Shown here piece after piece: positions 1-8,875 of a stretch of DNA of 42,024 bases. A model generated the notes under the pieces. It made no database searches and was not told the DNA's origin. It was given only the letters and a program-made list of their open reading frames with translations. The stretch is taken from NCBI RefSeq assembly GCF_002551815.1, contig NZ_NVPR01000074.1, positions 58,242-100,265 on the forward strand, in the 5' to 3' direction. The stretch comes from Bacillus sp. AFS098217 (GTDB lineage: Bacteria; Bacillota; Bacilli; Bacillales; Bacillaceae_G). The position numbers were made by a program, and so were the translations under genes. Every line of letters starts with the position of its first letter. Position 1 is the first letter of the stretch.

Positions 1-116
1 GTTTGTTCTTTCTGCTTTTACTTCGCATGTGGCACAAAAAGGCCATGACCGCTTCTATGCATGGCCAGATGCTCTCTTCCACCTAAAAAGAGGGGTTTCA
101 TGTTGATGTATATAGA
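1..116 (+). repeat. Dispersed short repeat, copy 1 (bcr-type), cut by the window edge
   Basis: This stretch is nearly identical to 22930-23038 and, inverted, to 30533-30662. It contains a GGCCATG/CATGGCC inverted repeat and an open frame reading HVAQKGHDRFYAWPDAL. Its left edge lies at or beyond the window start. Compared with the other copies it lacks about 15 bp between the AGAGGGG segment and the GATGTATATA end. It probably belongs to the bcr family of short dispersed repeats of the B. cereus group, but I cannot assign the subfamily. Confidence 0.75.
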
Positions 117-120
117 AATG

Positions 121-160
121 AAAAAAACCAAGCAATTTTTAAGAATTGCTTGGTTTTTTT
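121..160. terminator. Bidirectional intrinsic terminator
   Basis: An 11-bp perfect stem (ACCAAGCAATT / AATTGCTTGGT) is flanked by A-runs on the left and T-runs on the right, so it can work in both directions. It closes the minus-strand TPR-GTPase gene that ends at 166. Confidence 0.85.
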
Positions 161-165
161 ATGAT

Positions 166-2964
166 TTACACAGTGGGTGTTTCATTATTCTCTTCTTTCG
201 AAGGAGAAGTCTCATCGTTTTTTCGATTGATGTTTAGCATGAATTTGTATTGTAATAACTGTAATTTAAATAGTGTTAAAGGATCGTGATAAGTTTCTGG
301 ATTTGTTCTTAATTTTGTTAACGCACTTTCATCTTCTTTTATTTCAAGATGTGCGGCTTCTACAGTTTGTTTTAGTATGCTAAGAGGGTCTTTAAAGAAC
401 ATCATAATATCACGTTCTAATGCACTCTCAAATAACTCAAATTGAAGGAAAAATTGTTTTGATACAGTTGTAGCAACATCTGTATAATCTTCCGTTTCAA
501 TATATTGCTTATATTTGTTATAGAGTATAGATTGGTTTTTTTGCATGTTACCAAATAGTTTTCCTGCACTTTTTAAGAAAAATTGTGTTGGTGTAAAGCG
601 TAATAAAATATTGATGTCGTCAACTTTGATTCTGTTTGTCATTCTTACTACATCTCTACGCCAATCATCAAGTAGTTGGAAGTCACATGGTAATTTCATG
701 CGTTCATCTTCATATAGCTTATTAAAAGTTTCGCTCATTTCGTCTAAATAAGACTGACTTTGAATGAATTCATTATGTGCAGTTTCAATCCATTCTTGAA
801 TGGATTGAGTAAATTTAGGTAATATCACTTGCTGTAAATGTTTTTGAATTCGTTCATTCATTGCCATATTTAATTCTTCATGAACTAATTTAAAATCACT
901 ATCTTCTTGAACGAGGTCCGAGCAACTCTGTAATAATTCAGGAATTTGGGCATGTATATCGTGTGTGATTTCTTCTTTTGTTAAACGATAAGAATCTGTA
1001 ATGGAGCGAATCTTATCTTTTTCAATTGCAGTAAGGTTATTAATAAAACCATTTAGTTTTACTAAAATGTGTTTATTCCAACGAATTGATTTTACTAATG
1101 TGTTTTCTAGTTCTACACGTTCACTTAAAAGATATGTAATGGTCTTTTGAATGAACCATAATAGTTTTTCCATGCGCTCTGTCTTTATATTCCGTTGATT
1201 GATGTTAGAGAGAATAGACTCTGTTATATCACTCAGTTGCTGGCTATTTTCATGTAAAGGTGAGTAAGGGAATACCTGTGCATTTGGAAAATGTACACGC
1301 ACTTTAGTCACTACTTCATTTATTATTTTATTTGCAATACCATTGTTGCCACTTTCATCGATGGTATTTAAAACAAAATGAATCTGCAAATTTGGGACTT
1401 GTTCTCGTATATATAACAATGTATCGAGCTCTTCATCTGGTAATGGTGAAGTTGCATTTATTACATAGATAAGACTATCTGTTGCATGTAAATATTCAAA
1501 AATTGTATCGTTTTTATCAACTTTTCCATTACACTCTGGTGTGACAATGAATGAGAGTTTATTTTTTCTTAAAAATCTACATGGTAATTTAAATTCAATA
1601 CATTTCTTCTCGATTTCTGATTTTGAAGGAACGGCCATCATATCACAAAATTCATTGAAGGTTGGAATCTTTTGTACTGTTAAATCTGTGAACTCTGTAA
1701 TTTCAGTATGGGCATTATCTTTAAACACAATAGCAGTTGCCTGGGAATTACTGAGTATATTATCTCCAAGTATCGAATTGATAAAGGATGATTTATCATG
1801 ATTACTAGTTCCTGCTATGAGGAGTTGTGTAACGTTTAAATCAGAAAGTTCACGAACGAGCAATGTAAATTGATGTCCTAAGTCTACGTCATTTTTTTCG
1901 GCCCATATAGTAATTGTTTCAAAGAGAGTCGAAATATTGGTTATATCAATCCCTTCATATACTACTGAGTTAGACAGAAGGGCTTCAGCGCTTTTTATGA
2001 GTAATGGTTCTAGACTTGTAGGTGAGATTTCATTCCATGCTAAGACTGCTGCGGAAACAAATAAAGAATGTTCTGCTTTTGTTAAGCTAAACCAATTGGT
2101 TAACAAGTTCGGAATCAGTTCCTGTAACTCATGCATGAAATGTTGCCCTGTAATTAACTCGCAGTAAGTTTCTTGATAAAGAGAAGCAATTTCGTTCCAT
2201 TCATCGTAAGTATCTGCCTCGATATGTAAAAATAGATGATTGATTGTTTGAATCCAAGATAGATAAGCGGGTTCTTTTTGATAACTGTTCCAAAATGCTG
2301 AAACGAGTTCTTTAAATTGAACTTGATCAATTGTATATAAAGCTTTTAACGATTCATAAAAATATTCCGGGTTCATTTTGTATGTAAATCCCTGATTTAC
2401 ATAGTTTGTTAAAATATCAAACCAATGTAATGCTTTTGTTCGAATCCCTTCCTGGACTGCAAGTTCAATAGCGTTATTCCAATCTTTTTGTTTCTCATAA
2501 AAGGAACGAGCAATGGCAGTGATATTAGGATAATCTGGTTGGAATGAAACTGCTTCGCTAATCGTTTTAAAAGCTAGCCCTAAACGGTTTTGATCAATAT
2601 AAAGAGAAAGGAGTTGTAATGAGACTTCCATTGTAAGTGTTGTATCTTCCGTTTTTATAGATTTATAGATTTCTTCTGCTGTTGAAAGGAATCCTAATTC
2701 GAAATAAGAGTCTGCTATATTTTTCTTTGCCCATGAAGCGAGTTCATTATTTACTTTTTCCCATTTAAAGATGGCCGCTTCAAAGTCTTTATGTTGGAAA
2801 TACACTTCGCCTTGTGCGAAGCGAATGTTAGATATATTGGAAAATTCATTTTCGGATTCATTTACATATGCTTCCCCAAGAATCTCTGGGGCTTGGGTGG
2901 AGGCTTGCTCCATTAAAAATGTTTCATAGTATACCTTTTGTATCAATTGTTTTTCTATGGTCAT
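166..2964 (-). CDS. TPR-repeat protein fused to a dynamin-like GTPase domain
   Basis: A 932-residue protein with no signal peptide. Residues about 40-300 are helical and TPR-like (for example the segments around 45-100 and 155-190). Residues about 375-600 look like a dynamin-superfamily GTPase: a beta strand LLIAG leads into a P-loop ending in DKSS at 390-393, and a G4-like NTID lies at 533-536. The rest is long, helical and lysine/glutamate-rich, like the stalk of bacterial dynamin-like proteins. The P-loop has Asp where Gly usually precedes Lys-Ser, G4 is not the usual NKxD, and no clear DxxG is visible, so nucleotide binding may be altered. The ATG at 2964 follows a GGGGGG ribosome binding site. 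It is a single gene closed by the terminator at 121-160. The role is unknown; membrane remodelling or stress response is only inferred from the family. Confidence 0.7.
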   Translation of the reverse strand: MTIEKQLIQKVYYETFLMEQASTQAPEILGEAYVNESENEFSNISNIRFAQGEVYFQHKDFEAAIFKWEKVNNELASWAKKNIADSYFELGFLSTAEEIYKSIKTEDTTLTMEVSLQLLSLYIDQNRLGLAFKTISEAVSFQPDYPNITAIARSFYEKQKDWNNAIELAVQEGIRTKALHWFDILTNYVNQGFTYKMNPEYFYESLKALYTIDQVQFKELVSAFWNSYQKEPAYLSWIQTINHLFLHIEADTYDEWNEIASLYQETYCELITGQHFMHELQELIPNLLTNWFSLTKAEHSLFVSAAVLAWNEISPTSLEPLLIKSAEALLSNSVVYEGIDITNISTLFETITIWAEKNDVDLGHQFTLLVRELSDLNVTQLLIAGTSNHDKSSFINSILGDNILSNSQATAIVFKDNAHTEITEFTDLTVQKIPTFNEFCDMMAVPSKSEIEKKCIEFKLPCRFLRKNKLSFIVTPECNGKVDKNDTIFEYLHATDSLIYVINATSPLPDEELDTLLYIREQVPNLQIHFVLNTIDESGNNGIANKIINEVVTKVRVHFPNAQVFPYSPLHENSQQLSDITESILSNINQRNIKTERMEKLLWFIQKTITYLLSERVELENTLVKSIRWNKHILVKLNGFINNLTAIEKDKIRSITDSYRLTKEEITHDIHAQIPELLQSCSDLVQEDSDFKLVHEELNMAMNERIQKHLQQVILPKFTQSIQEWIETAHNEFIQSQSYLDEMSETFNKLYEDERMKLPCDFQLLDDWRRDVVRMTNRIKVDDINILLRFTPTQFFLKSAGKLFGNMQKNQSILYNKYKQYIETEDYTDVATTVSKQFFLQFELFESALERDIMMFFKDPLSILKQTVEAAHLEIKEDESALTKLRTNPETYHDPLTLFKLQLLQYKFMLNINRKNDETSPSKEENNETPTV

Positions 2965-2998
2965 GTTTTTCCCCCCTGTATAGTTTAGAAAAATGACT

Positions 2999-3117
2999 TT
3001 TTATCCCGCTATTTGCGGGCAGTAAGATCCCCTACCTCAAGGTTCAGAGGGAGCTAGGACGATGGATGGGGGATAAATGCTCGTAAAAGCAGCGCTTTCC
3101 ATCAGTGGAGGATAAAG
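2999..3117. repeat. bcr1-like short mobile repeat with terminal inverted repeats
   Basis: The element starts TTTATCC (3000-3006) and ends with its exact complement GGATAAA (3110-3116). Inside are a CCCGC/GCGGG hairpin (3005-3020) and a GCTCGTAAAAGCAGC hairpin. The ends and structured interior match my recollection of bcr1 elements of the B. cereus group (about 155 bp, MITE-like), but I could not compare sequences. It sits between divergent genes and carries no reading frame. Confidence 0.55.
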
Positions 3118-3470
3118 AAAATATCTACTAATGGAAATTCTACTTTATGTAAAAGGGCGCATATTACCCTACTGGATAAAAACTGCATTTTATAGATCAA
3201 AATATGTTCTTTGCTAGTTAAATCACTTTTCTTGAGCGTTAAACCGCTGCTAAAAATAACTTTCTTTTATTGTAACAAAAAAAAACGCTCGTGAATTTTT
3301 ATTTTTTCTTATCACTTTTGTGAACTATAGGATGTATCTAAAAGAATGAGATGAATAGGAGTAGAGTTCATTATAAAAACCATGTATAGTGAACATGTAT
3401 ACCATGTTTGCTGCAAAGATAGAAAGGGCACAATATGGAATAACGATCGTGCATAGGATGTGTCATCCGA
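3118..3470. other. Gene-free AT-rich intergenic region upstream of dedA
   Basis: No supported gene is visible. A 7-bp inverted pair GAGCGTT (3234-3240) / AACGCTC (3285-3291) with a 44-bp spacer is present, followed by an AT-rich tract that could hold the dedA promoter. The ribosome binding site of the following gene is weak. Confidence 0.4.
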
Positions 3471-4064
3471 ATGGAACAACATATTGGTGAGTTAATCGCA
3501 CACTATGGATATTTTGGAATTATTATAGCACTAACTGGTGGAATTGTCGGTCTACCAATACCAGATGAATTCTTGCTAACATTTGTTGGATATAATATTT
3601 CGAAGGGCATTATGTCAGGAACAAGTGCTTTCCTAAGTGGGATGGCAGGTGCGATGCTTGGAATTACATTAAGTTATTTACTTGGCTTAAAGCTGGGACT
3701 ACCTGTATTGAAAAAATATGGTCCGAAAATTCTAATTAAAGAAAAACAAATTGAAAAAACACATATTTTATTTGAAAAATATGGTCCTTTTCTATTAATG
3801 GTTGGATACTTTATACCAGGAGTGCGCCATTTAACGGCGTATTTTGCTGGAATGTCAAATTTAACAGTTTGGCGATTTTGTTTATATGCATATAGTGGTG
3901 CTTTTATTTGGATTAGTGTTTTCATTGGTCTTGGCTGGAAAATGGGAGAGAAGTGGCGCCTTGTTGAATATAGTTTACACCAGTATGGAATCTGGATTTT
4001 AATTATTTCAGCAGTGGTATTATTCATTGTATGGCTCTATATTAAAAGGAAGAAAAACCGCTAA
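3471..4064 (+). CDS. DedA family (SNARE-associated/VTT domain) membrane protein
   Basis: A 197-residue integral membrane protein with about five hydrophobic segments. The DedA hallmarks are visible: GLPIPDE near residue 28, the glycine-rich LGITLSYLLGLKLG segment near 65, and FIPGVRHLTAYFAG with the conserved Pro-Gly-x-Arg near 110. DedA proteins act in the cytoplasmic membrane and are linked to proton-motive force and to lipid-carrier (undecaprenyl phosphate or phospholipid) flipping. The specific substrate here cannot be told. The ATG at 3471 has only a weak upstream AGGATG, so translation may be modest. The stop codon lies inside its own terminator hairpin. Monocistronic; B. subtilis has several paralogues, so no symbol is given. 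Confidence 0.85.
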   Translation: MEQHIGELIAHYGYFGIIIALTGGIVGLPIPDEFLLTFVGYNISKGIMSGTSAFLSGMAGAMLGITLSYLLGLKLGLPVLKKYGPKILIKEKQIEKTHILFEKYGPFLLMVGYFIPGVRHLTAYFAGMSNLTVWRFCLYAYSGAFIWISVFIGLGWKMGEKWRLVEYSLHQYGIWILIISAVVLFIVWLYIKRKKNR

Positions 4065-4080
4065 TATAAGCGGTTTTTTT
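4053..4080 (+). terminator. Intrinsic terminator of dedA gene
   Basis: The AAAACCGCT / AGCGGTTTT stem is followed by a T-run, and the dedA stop codon is in the 5' arm. Confidence 0.85.
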
Positions 4081-4147
4081 AGCTAAAAGCAATAAATAAA
4101 ACATCAGCTGTAATTAGAAAGATGTTTGAATGAAATGTTTATCGCAG

Positions 4148-4200
4148 AAATATGGAAAGCCCACCTCGTATCCTCGGATAAGGTGGGCTTTCCATATTTT
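4148..4200. terminator. Long perfect hairpin terminator
   Basis: A 19-bp perfect stem (4148-4166 with 4181-4199) has a further TATCC/GGATA pairing inside the loop. A-rich and T-rich flanks suit both directions. Its right arm touches the stop codon of the small minus-strand gene at 4199, so it probably terminates that gene. Confidence 0.8.
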
Positions 4201-4348
4201 ATTCTGCAATCTCCTCATATAGAAAGTAAGTTACATTATAAATGTGTTCTACTTCATCATCTGTCATAAATAACAATTCTTCACGTTCAATTCCCTTTTT
4301 CTTTTCAATAAATTCAATCATATTTTTCCGTTCTTCTCTTTTCATCAT
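4199..4348 (-). CDS. BH0509 family small protein
   Basis: A 49-residue acidic protein beginning MMKREERKNMIEFIEKKK and ending YNVTYFLYEEIAE. It resembles the small BH0509 family of Bacillus; that family name is from memory and no function is known. The start is the first of two adjacent ATGs at 4348, preceded by GAGGAGA on the minus strand. The reading frame was found by direct translation and is too short for common gene callers. The stop codon touches the 19-bp hairpin to the left. The neighbour on the same strand is the flavin-binding stress protein at 4499-4915, separated by that gene's own terminator, so the two are probably independent units. Confidence 0.7.
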   Translation of the reverse strand: MMKREERKNMIEFIEKKKGIEREELLFMTDDEVEHIYNVTYFLYEEIAE

Positions 4349-4464
4349 CTTTCATTCTCCTCTCAATCTGTTTTAATACAGTTTATTTAAGTTAATAGTA
4401 TTATATAACAGAATCTTTAGAAAGTTCCATATTTTTTATATATTTTTGATAAGAACTTTTCGAC

Positions 4465-4494
4465 AAAACAAGTCCCTTTGAAGGGACTTGTTTT
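4465..4494. terminator. Intrinsic terminator of PPOX-family gene
   Basis: The AAAACAAGTCCCTT / AAGGGACTTGTTTT inverted repeat has a 2-nt loop and lies just past the minus-strand stop at 4499. It is symmetric, so it is usable from both strands. Confidence 0.8.
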
Positions 4495-4498
4495 CATC

Positions 4499-4915
4499 TC
4501 AAAGTCGTAAAAACTCAGGCTGAGTCGTACCAGCATGATCAATGTAGTAAATTGTATTCGGATTAATTTTAATGAGTACATAGTTTGGATCTTCAGCTCC
4601 AAGTAACCAACGTTTTAGGCTATTATTCCAAAATTTGTTTTTCAGCGTTTGATCTTCTTCTATTGAAGCTATGCCTTCGACTTCAATATAATCTTCATCC
4701 AAATTCTTTCCTTCGCGTCCAAGTAATACGTGTACATTTGGATTTTTTTCGATGTCCGTTAATTTTTTTGAATTACGATCTGTTGCAACGTATAGTACAA
4801 AATCTTCATGAAAAAACATCATAAAAGCGCTATGAGGTCTATTGTCGCGTATAGTAGCAAATACGCCAGTTTTTTGTCCTTGAATAATGGTTGCGATTTT
4901 TTCTTTTAAGTGCAT
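4499..4915 (-). CDS. Pyridoxamine 5'-phosphate oxidase-like flavin-binding protein (general stress protein 26 type)
   Basis: 138 residues forming a single split-barrel PPOX-like domain. The pattern GVFATIRDNRPHSAFMMFF, then LYVATDRNSKKLTDIEKNPNV, then YIEVEGIA is typical of the COG3871 general stress protein 26 group, which binds FMN or related cofactors; the natural substrate is usually unknown. An in-frame ATG lies 18 nt upstream, but the start at 4915 is preferred because AAGGAG sits seven bases before it and the family normally begins near this point. The gene is divergent from the exchanger gene at 5092, so the roughly 175-bp gap should hold both promoters. A role in vitamin B6 synthesis is unlikely given the short single-domain form. 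Confidence 0.8.
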   Translation of the reverse strand: MHLKEKIATIIQGQKTGVFATIRDNRPHSAFMMFFHEDFVLYVATDRNSKKLTDIEKNPNVHVLLGREGKNLDEDYIEVEGIASIEEDQTLKNKFWNNSLKRWLLGAEDPNYVLIKINPNTIYYIDHAGTTQPEFLRL

Positions 4916-5091
4916 TTTTTTGCTCCTTTTCACTATTCATAATTTGTTTAGTATGAACTTTGAATTTCTTGAGATCTTTTATACTTTTTTCTTCAATTGC
5001 ATTTTTTAAACGTAATTGTGATGAAATGGGACAAGTTAGGAGAAGAATAATGATAATAGTGAGAAGAAACACATATGGAAGGATGGAATAC

Positions 5092-6147
5092 ATGTTTAAT
5101 AAAATTTTTCTAATACTTGCACTTGTTGGAGTGCCACTTTCTATTCTTGGAAAAACAATGCATTGGCCACAGACAATTATGTTTGTTGTATATTGTATTA
5201 CAATTATTGCACTAGCCGCTTTTATGGGAAGGGCAACAGAAAGTTTAGCGATTGTTTCTGGACCACGGATTGGTGGACTATTGAACGCGACTTTCGGTAA
5301 TGCGGTAGAGCTGATTATTTCAATTTTTGCCTTACAAGCAGGGTTAATAGAAGTCGTGTTAGCTTCTTTAACAGGTTCGGTTCTTGGGAATTTATTATTA
5401 GTAGGAGGCCTTTCTTTTTTTGTGGGGGGGCTTAAGTACAAACGGCAAAGTTTCAATGTTTATGATGCGAGACATAATTCCGCATTATTAATATTTGCAG
5501 TTGTAGTAGCTTTTGTTATTCCTGAGATTTTTTCAATGAAGATGGATATAGGAAAAACACATCAATTAAGTATTGGTGTTTCTATTATCATGATTATTAT
5601 GTATTTAGCGGCCTTATTCTTTAAATTAGTCACACATCGCGGTGTGTATCAGCATAAAAGTGATGAGGTAGAGCATGAGGAAGAACCTGAATGGTCAAAA
5701 GGAAAAGCGCTGCTTATTTTAGCAATTGCAACAGTTGCAGTAGCTTATGTTTCAGAGGCACTTGTTCATACATTTGAAACGGTGGCCAAATCATTTGGCT
5801 GGTCAGAATTATTTATAGGGGTTATCATCGTTGCAATTGTTGGTAATGCCGCAGAACATGCTTCTGCAATTATTATGGCATATAAGAATAAGGTAAATAT
5901 TGCAGTTGAAATAGCGGTCGGTTCTACATTGCAAGTTGCAATGTTTGTTGCCCCTGTATTGGTACTCCTTTCCATGTTTTTTACAGTAAAAATGCCGTTA
6001 ATATTCACGATACCAGAGCTTATATCTATGATCACAGCGGTCTTTTTGACAATCGCGATTTCAAATGACGGAGATACGAATTGGTTTGAAGGAGGCACAT
6101 TATTAGCGGCCTATTTTATTATGGGAATTGGTTTTTACTTATTATGA
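5092..6147 (+). CDS. cax: Calcium/proton exchanger (CaCA family, YfkE-like)
   Basis: A 351-residue polytopic membrane protein, the same length as B. subtilis YfkE. The two inverted alpha-repeat signatures of the CaCA superfamily are clear: GNAVELIISIFALQAG in the first half and GNAAEHASAIIMAYKN in the second, each with the acidic residue needed for Ca2+ transport. An acidic loop (DEVEHEEEPEW) separates the halves. It exports Ca2+ in exchange for protons at the cytoplasmic membrane. An in-frame extension reaches 4960, but ATG 5092 is chosen because GGAAGGA lies nine bases upstream and the transmembrane region begins right after it. yfkD follows by 86 bp, as in B. subtilis, and the two may be co-transcribed. 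Confidence 0.85.
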   Translation: MFNKIFLILALVGVPLSILGKTMHWPQTIMFVVYCITIIALAAFMGRATESLAIVSGPRIGGLLNATFGNAVELIISIFALQAGLIEVVLASLTGSVLGNLLLVGGLSFFVGGLKYKRQSFNVYDARHNSALLIFAVVVAFVIPEIFSMKMDIGKTHQLSIGVSIIMIIMYLAALFFKLVTHRGVYQHKSDEVEHEEEPEWSKGKALLILAIATVAVAYVSEALVHTFETVAKSFGWSELFIGVIIVAIVGNAAEHASAIIMAYKNKVNIAVEIAVGSTLQVAMFVAPVLVLLSMFFTVKMPLIFTIPELISMITAVFLTIAISNDGDTNWFEGGTLLAAYFIMGIGFYLL

Positions 6148-6233
6148 AAAAAGTGGGATAACAATGTGATGGAGGGAAAACAATAGATAAAGTAAATCAT
6201 TTACATACTGTTATGTAGGAAGGAGCCAGACAG

Positions 6234-7031
6234 GTGAAAAGAGTGTACAGTATATGCCTTTTAATTATAGCCACACTTATTTTATTATTTCCTTGTAGAA
6301 GTCTTGCGAAGACAACAATACAAGTAAAGGTGCCCTCATCTGTTTTAAATATTTCAAAAGACAATACGTATCCAAATGAAACACAAGATTTACCGCGTTT
6401 GCAACCGAGTAAATTTGCAAAAGAATTGTTAAAAACATCAACGATTAGAATTGAAAATCCAGATTTAATTCGGATGTTGAATGAAACCTCGATTTCAAAT
6501 GCGCCTCTTGCAATAGGGTATAAGGCAAAAATTTATTTAGGCCAATGGCCGTTAAATTATGAATCGACAGACACAACAATTAATTGGGAATATAAACAAG
6601 TGAATCGAAATGTATACGATAATCGAGGGGTAGAACGACTATATCCACTTCGCTATAAACAAGAAACACAAAGAACTGTAGAAGGTAATCTAACAGCAGA
6701 TATTAAAGATGCAACAGATGTGAAAAAAATGATGCTTTTAAAGGCGTTGGAAAAAGTACAATTACCACTCTCTTTTAAAACAACAATTGGTTACGGTACA
6801 GGTCATGAGCGTGTATATAATATTAGTCCAAAACAAATGGGGTACTTATATGCTTATACACCAGCAGTAAATGAAAAAGGAAAAGTCACATTTGGAGAAG
6901 TGTATCTTGTTTTGAAAGGAAATCAAAAAAGACTCGTTATTAAAAATATTACATCGCAAGGAATTGGAGCGGCTATTCCGATTCAAGATCACTTGTCTTT
7001 TAAATTTATTTCGTCACTACAACCGCAATGA
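6234..7031 (+). CDS. yfkD: YfkD-like exported protein
   Basis: 265 residues with an N-terminal hydrophobic signal segment (about residues 6-26, ending CRSLAKT), then a soluble domain lacking further membrane spans. The sequence and position, directly after the Ca2+/H+ exchanger and before the convergent radical SAM gene, match B. subtilis yfkD. Its biochemical role is not established. The cysteine near the end of the hydrophobic stretch does not form a convincing lipobox. The start is a GTG at 6234 preceded by a strong AGGAAGGAG. A symmetric terminator separates it from the convergent yfkAB. Confidence 0.75.
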   Translation: MKRVYSICLLIIATLILLFPCRSLAKTTIQVKVPSSVLNISKDNTYPNETQDLPRLQPSKFAKELLKTSTIRIENPDLIRMLNETSISNAPLAIGYKAKIYLGQWPLNYESTDTTINWEYKQVNRNVYDNRGVERLYPLRYKQETQRTVEGNLTADIKDATDVKKMMLLKALEKVQLPLSFKTTIGYGTGHERVYNISPKQMGYLYAYTPAVNEKGKVTFGEVYLVLKGNQKRLVIKNITSQGIGAAIPIQDHLSFKFISSLQPQ

Positions 7032-7038
7032 TAGTAAT

Positions 7039-7077
7039 AGTTAAAAACGTCAGCTCCATATGCTGACGTTTTTAACT
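7039..7077. terminator. Shared terminator between convergent yfkD and yfkAB
   Basis: A 15-bp stem (GTTAAAAACGTCAGC and its complement) is flanked so that both strands give a T-run. The minus-strand stop codon at 7076 lies at its edge. Confidence 0.85.
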
Positions 7078-8203
7078 ATAGTGTAATATTGGTTTTTTTT
7101 GTTAAGAAATTTTCAGTTGGATAATAGCTATTTTTCACAAGAATATTTGGTCCAAGGCATTTCACAGCTGGACAATGACAGCTTAATGATTTCGCTGTTT
7201 TTGAACTGCCCCATTTGTCATATGCTTCTTGTAATGTATTTGTTTGTACATTACCGAGAATAGGAATATCACCAAAATCTGTCACGATAATATTTCCATC
7301 AAAAATATTCACATTTAAACGAGAACGTCCATCTGGATCATTACGAACGGTCACGTTTTTACTCTCATGTAATTTCTTTAATGTAGCTAAATCACGTTCA
7401 TCATCACTACATGCATAGAAAGGTAATGTGCCAAATAACATCCATACGTTTTCATCACGAATATCTAATAAATGCTCAATTGCACTTCGAATTTCAGCTT
7501 TTGTTAAAATTTCAAGGTTGCTAGCAAAATCACTTGGATACATTGGATGCACTTCATGACGTTTACAACCCATTTCTTCAACAATTTGACGATGGATGTT
7601 TTCAATATGTGGTAGGGTACGTTTATTTAACATTGTTTCTGCTGACACAAGAACACCTGCATCTGATAAAGCTTTGCTATTTGTAATCATTCGTTCAAAT
7701 AACTTGGCACGTTGTTCATAAGTAGGCTTGCGAGCCATCATCGCAAAGCCGCCTTCAACGAAGTCATCGATTGTTCCCCAGTTATGTGAAATATGTAACA
7801 CGTCTAAATAAGGAATAATTTGTTCATACCGGGCTAAATCTATAGTTAAATTTGAATTGATTTGAGTGCGAACGCCTCGTTCATGGGCATATTTTAAGAG
7901 TGGTGTTACATAGTTATCGACGGATTTCTTTGACATCATAGGTTCTCCGCCAGTAATACTTAAAGAACGTAAATGAGGAATCTCATCTAACCGCTTTAAT
8001 AAAAGCTCCATCGGAAGCGGATTTGGATCCTTCGGTTGTAATGTATAACCGACAGCACAATGCTCACAGCGCATATTGCATAACGTTGTTGTTGTAAATT
8101 CAACGTTTGTTAATAGTAATTTGCCGTACTCTTCAAGGTCCATATACGCTTCCCATGGATCGTAAGAAGGAGTAATCGGCTTCATTGTTTGTGATATACT
8201 CAT
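7076..8203 (-). CDS. yfkAB: Radical SAM/SPASM-like protein YfkAB
   Basis: 375 residues. A canonical radical SAM CxxxCxxC cluster is present (Cys42, Cys46, Cys49 in LCNMRCEHC), followed by the GGEPM motif near residue 87 that contacts SAM. A C-terminal cysteine group (SCHCPAVKCLGP) suggests an auxiliary iron-sulfur site. Such enzymes cleave S-adenosylmethionine to start radical chemistry; the substrate of YfkAB is not known. The full uninterrupted frame spans what B. subtilis annotation once split into yfkA and yfkB. Start ATG 8203 has AAGGAG at good spacing. The gene is monocistronic and ends in the shared terminator with yfkD. Confidence 0.85.
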   Translation of the reverse strand: MSISQTMKPITPSYDPWEAYMDLEEYGKLLLTNVEFTTTTLCNMRCEHCAVGYTLQPKDPNPLPMELLLKRLDEIPHLRSLSITGGEPMMSKKSVDNYVTPLLKYAHERGVRTQINSNLTIDLARYEQIIPYLDVLHISHNWGTIDDFVEGGFAMMARKPTYEQRAKLFERMITNSKALSDAGVLVSAETMLNKRTLPHIENIHRQIVEEMGCKRHEVHPMYPSDFASNLEILTKAEIRSAIEHLLDIRDENVWMLFGTLPFYACSDDERDLATLKKLHESKNVTVRNDPDGRSRLNVNIFDGNIIVTDFGDIPILGNVQTNTLQEAYDKWGSSKTAKSLSCHCPAVKCLGPNILVKNSYYPTENFLTKKTNITL

Positions 8204-8461
8204 CTGAAATACTCCTTTGACTATTGAAATAACAATTTGTCCATCCTCTATAATAGAAGAATATGGACTTTTTATAAAGTGAAACTTTTTGTAACGAGAA
8301 TTTCTTGATTTGTTTATTTCGCTTTAAAAGAAAAAGAAAGCGTCTTATATTTCTGTTTGCATAGAATGGAATCCTAGGGCAAAATTGATGAAAATTCATG
8401 TCCATGACACTCGTTTTTGCGGTATAATAAAAGCAACTCGAATAAAAAGGAGAGTGCCTTC

Positions 8462-8644
8462 GTGGGAAAAGCAATTCATGATAAAGATTCACAACTAGTA
8501 TATTTAAAAGAACGTTTAAATATGTTCATTGAAGTAATTGATACAATTGAGCCAGAAGAAGTAGAACTAGAAGATGTAGATCGTCTTCTTGCAATGTTAG
8601 ATGAATTAGAACTGAAATGTGAGCAATTTAAAAAAGACGAATAA
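8462..8644 (+). CDS. yfkK: DUF1128/SE1561 family protein (YfkK-like)
   Basis: A 60-residue acidic helical protein (MGKAIHDKDSQ... ending CEQFKKDE) of the small Firmicute family called SE1561 or DUF1128, to which B. subtilis YfkK belongs. Function is unknown. The frame extends upstream to 8417, but the GTG at 8462 is chosen because GGAG lies nine bases before it and family members begin with GKAIHDKDSQ. A TATAAT-like -10 box is visible at 8423-8428. The position beside yfkAB agrees with the yfk neighbourhood. A terminator follows immediately. Confidence 0.8.
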   Translation: MGKAIHDKDSQLVYLKERLNMFIEVIDTIEPEEVELEDVDRLLAMLDELELKCEQFKKDE

Positions 8645-8650
8645 TATATT

Positions 8651-8686
8651 AAAGCGGCTGTCAATGATGTATTGGCAGCCGTTTTC
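8651..8686 (+). terminator. Intrinsic terminator of yfkK-like gene
   Basis: The CGGCTGTCAAT / ATTGGCAGCCG stem has one G-U pair and is followed by TTTT. Confidence 0.75.
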
Positions 8687-8875
8687 TGTAAGTACGCTGC
8701 CTTATTATAAAATATGCGGATTTATTAAAATAGAAGGAATATGGAAAAAAGGGTATAATCAAGTTGTGAAAAATTTCATTCAATCTTAAGAGTCATTAAA
8801 TAAATAGAGATTTAATGATGAAATTTTCATCTCATAACGTTTTTGATAGCGTTCACAATTGAGGGGGAAGTAACA

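Noticed and set aside
4960-5091. N-terminal extension of the calcium/proton exchanger
   Set aside because: The extension has no ribosome binding site, is not like the family, and ATG 5092 has a good site and matches YfkE length.
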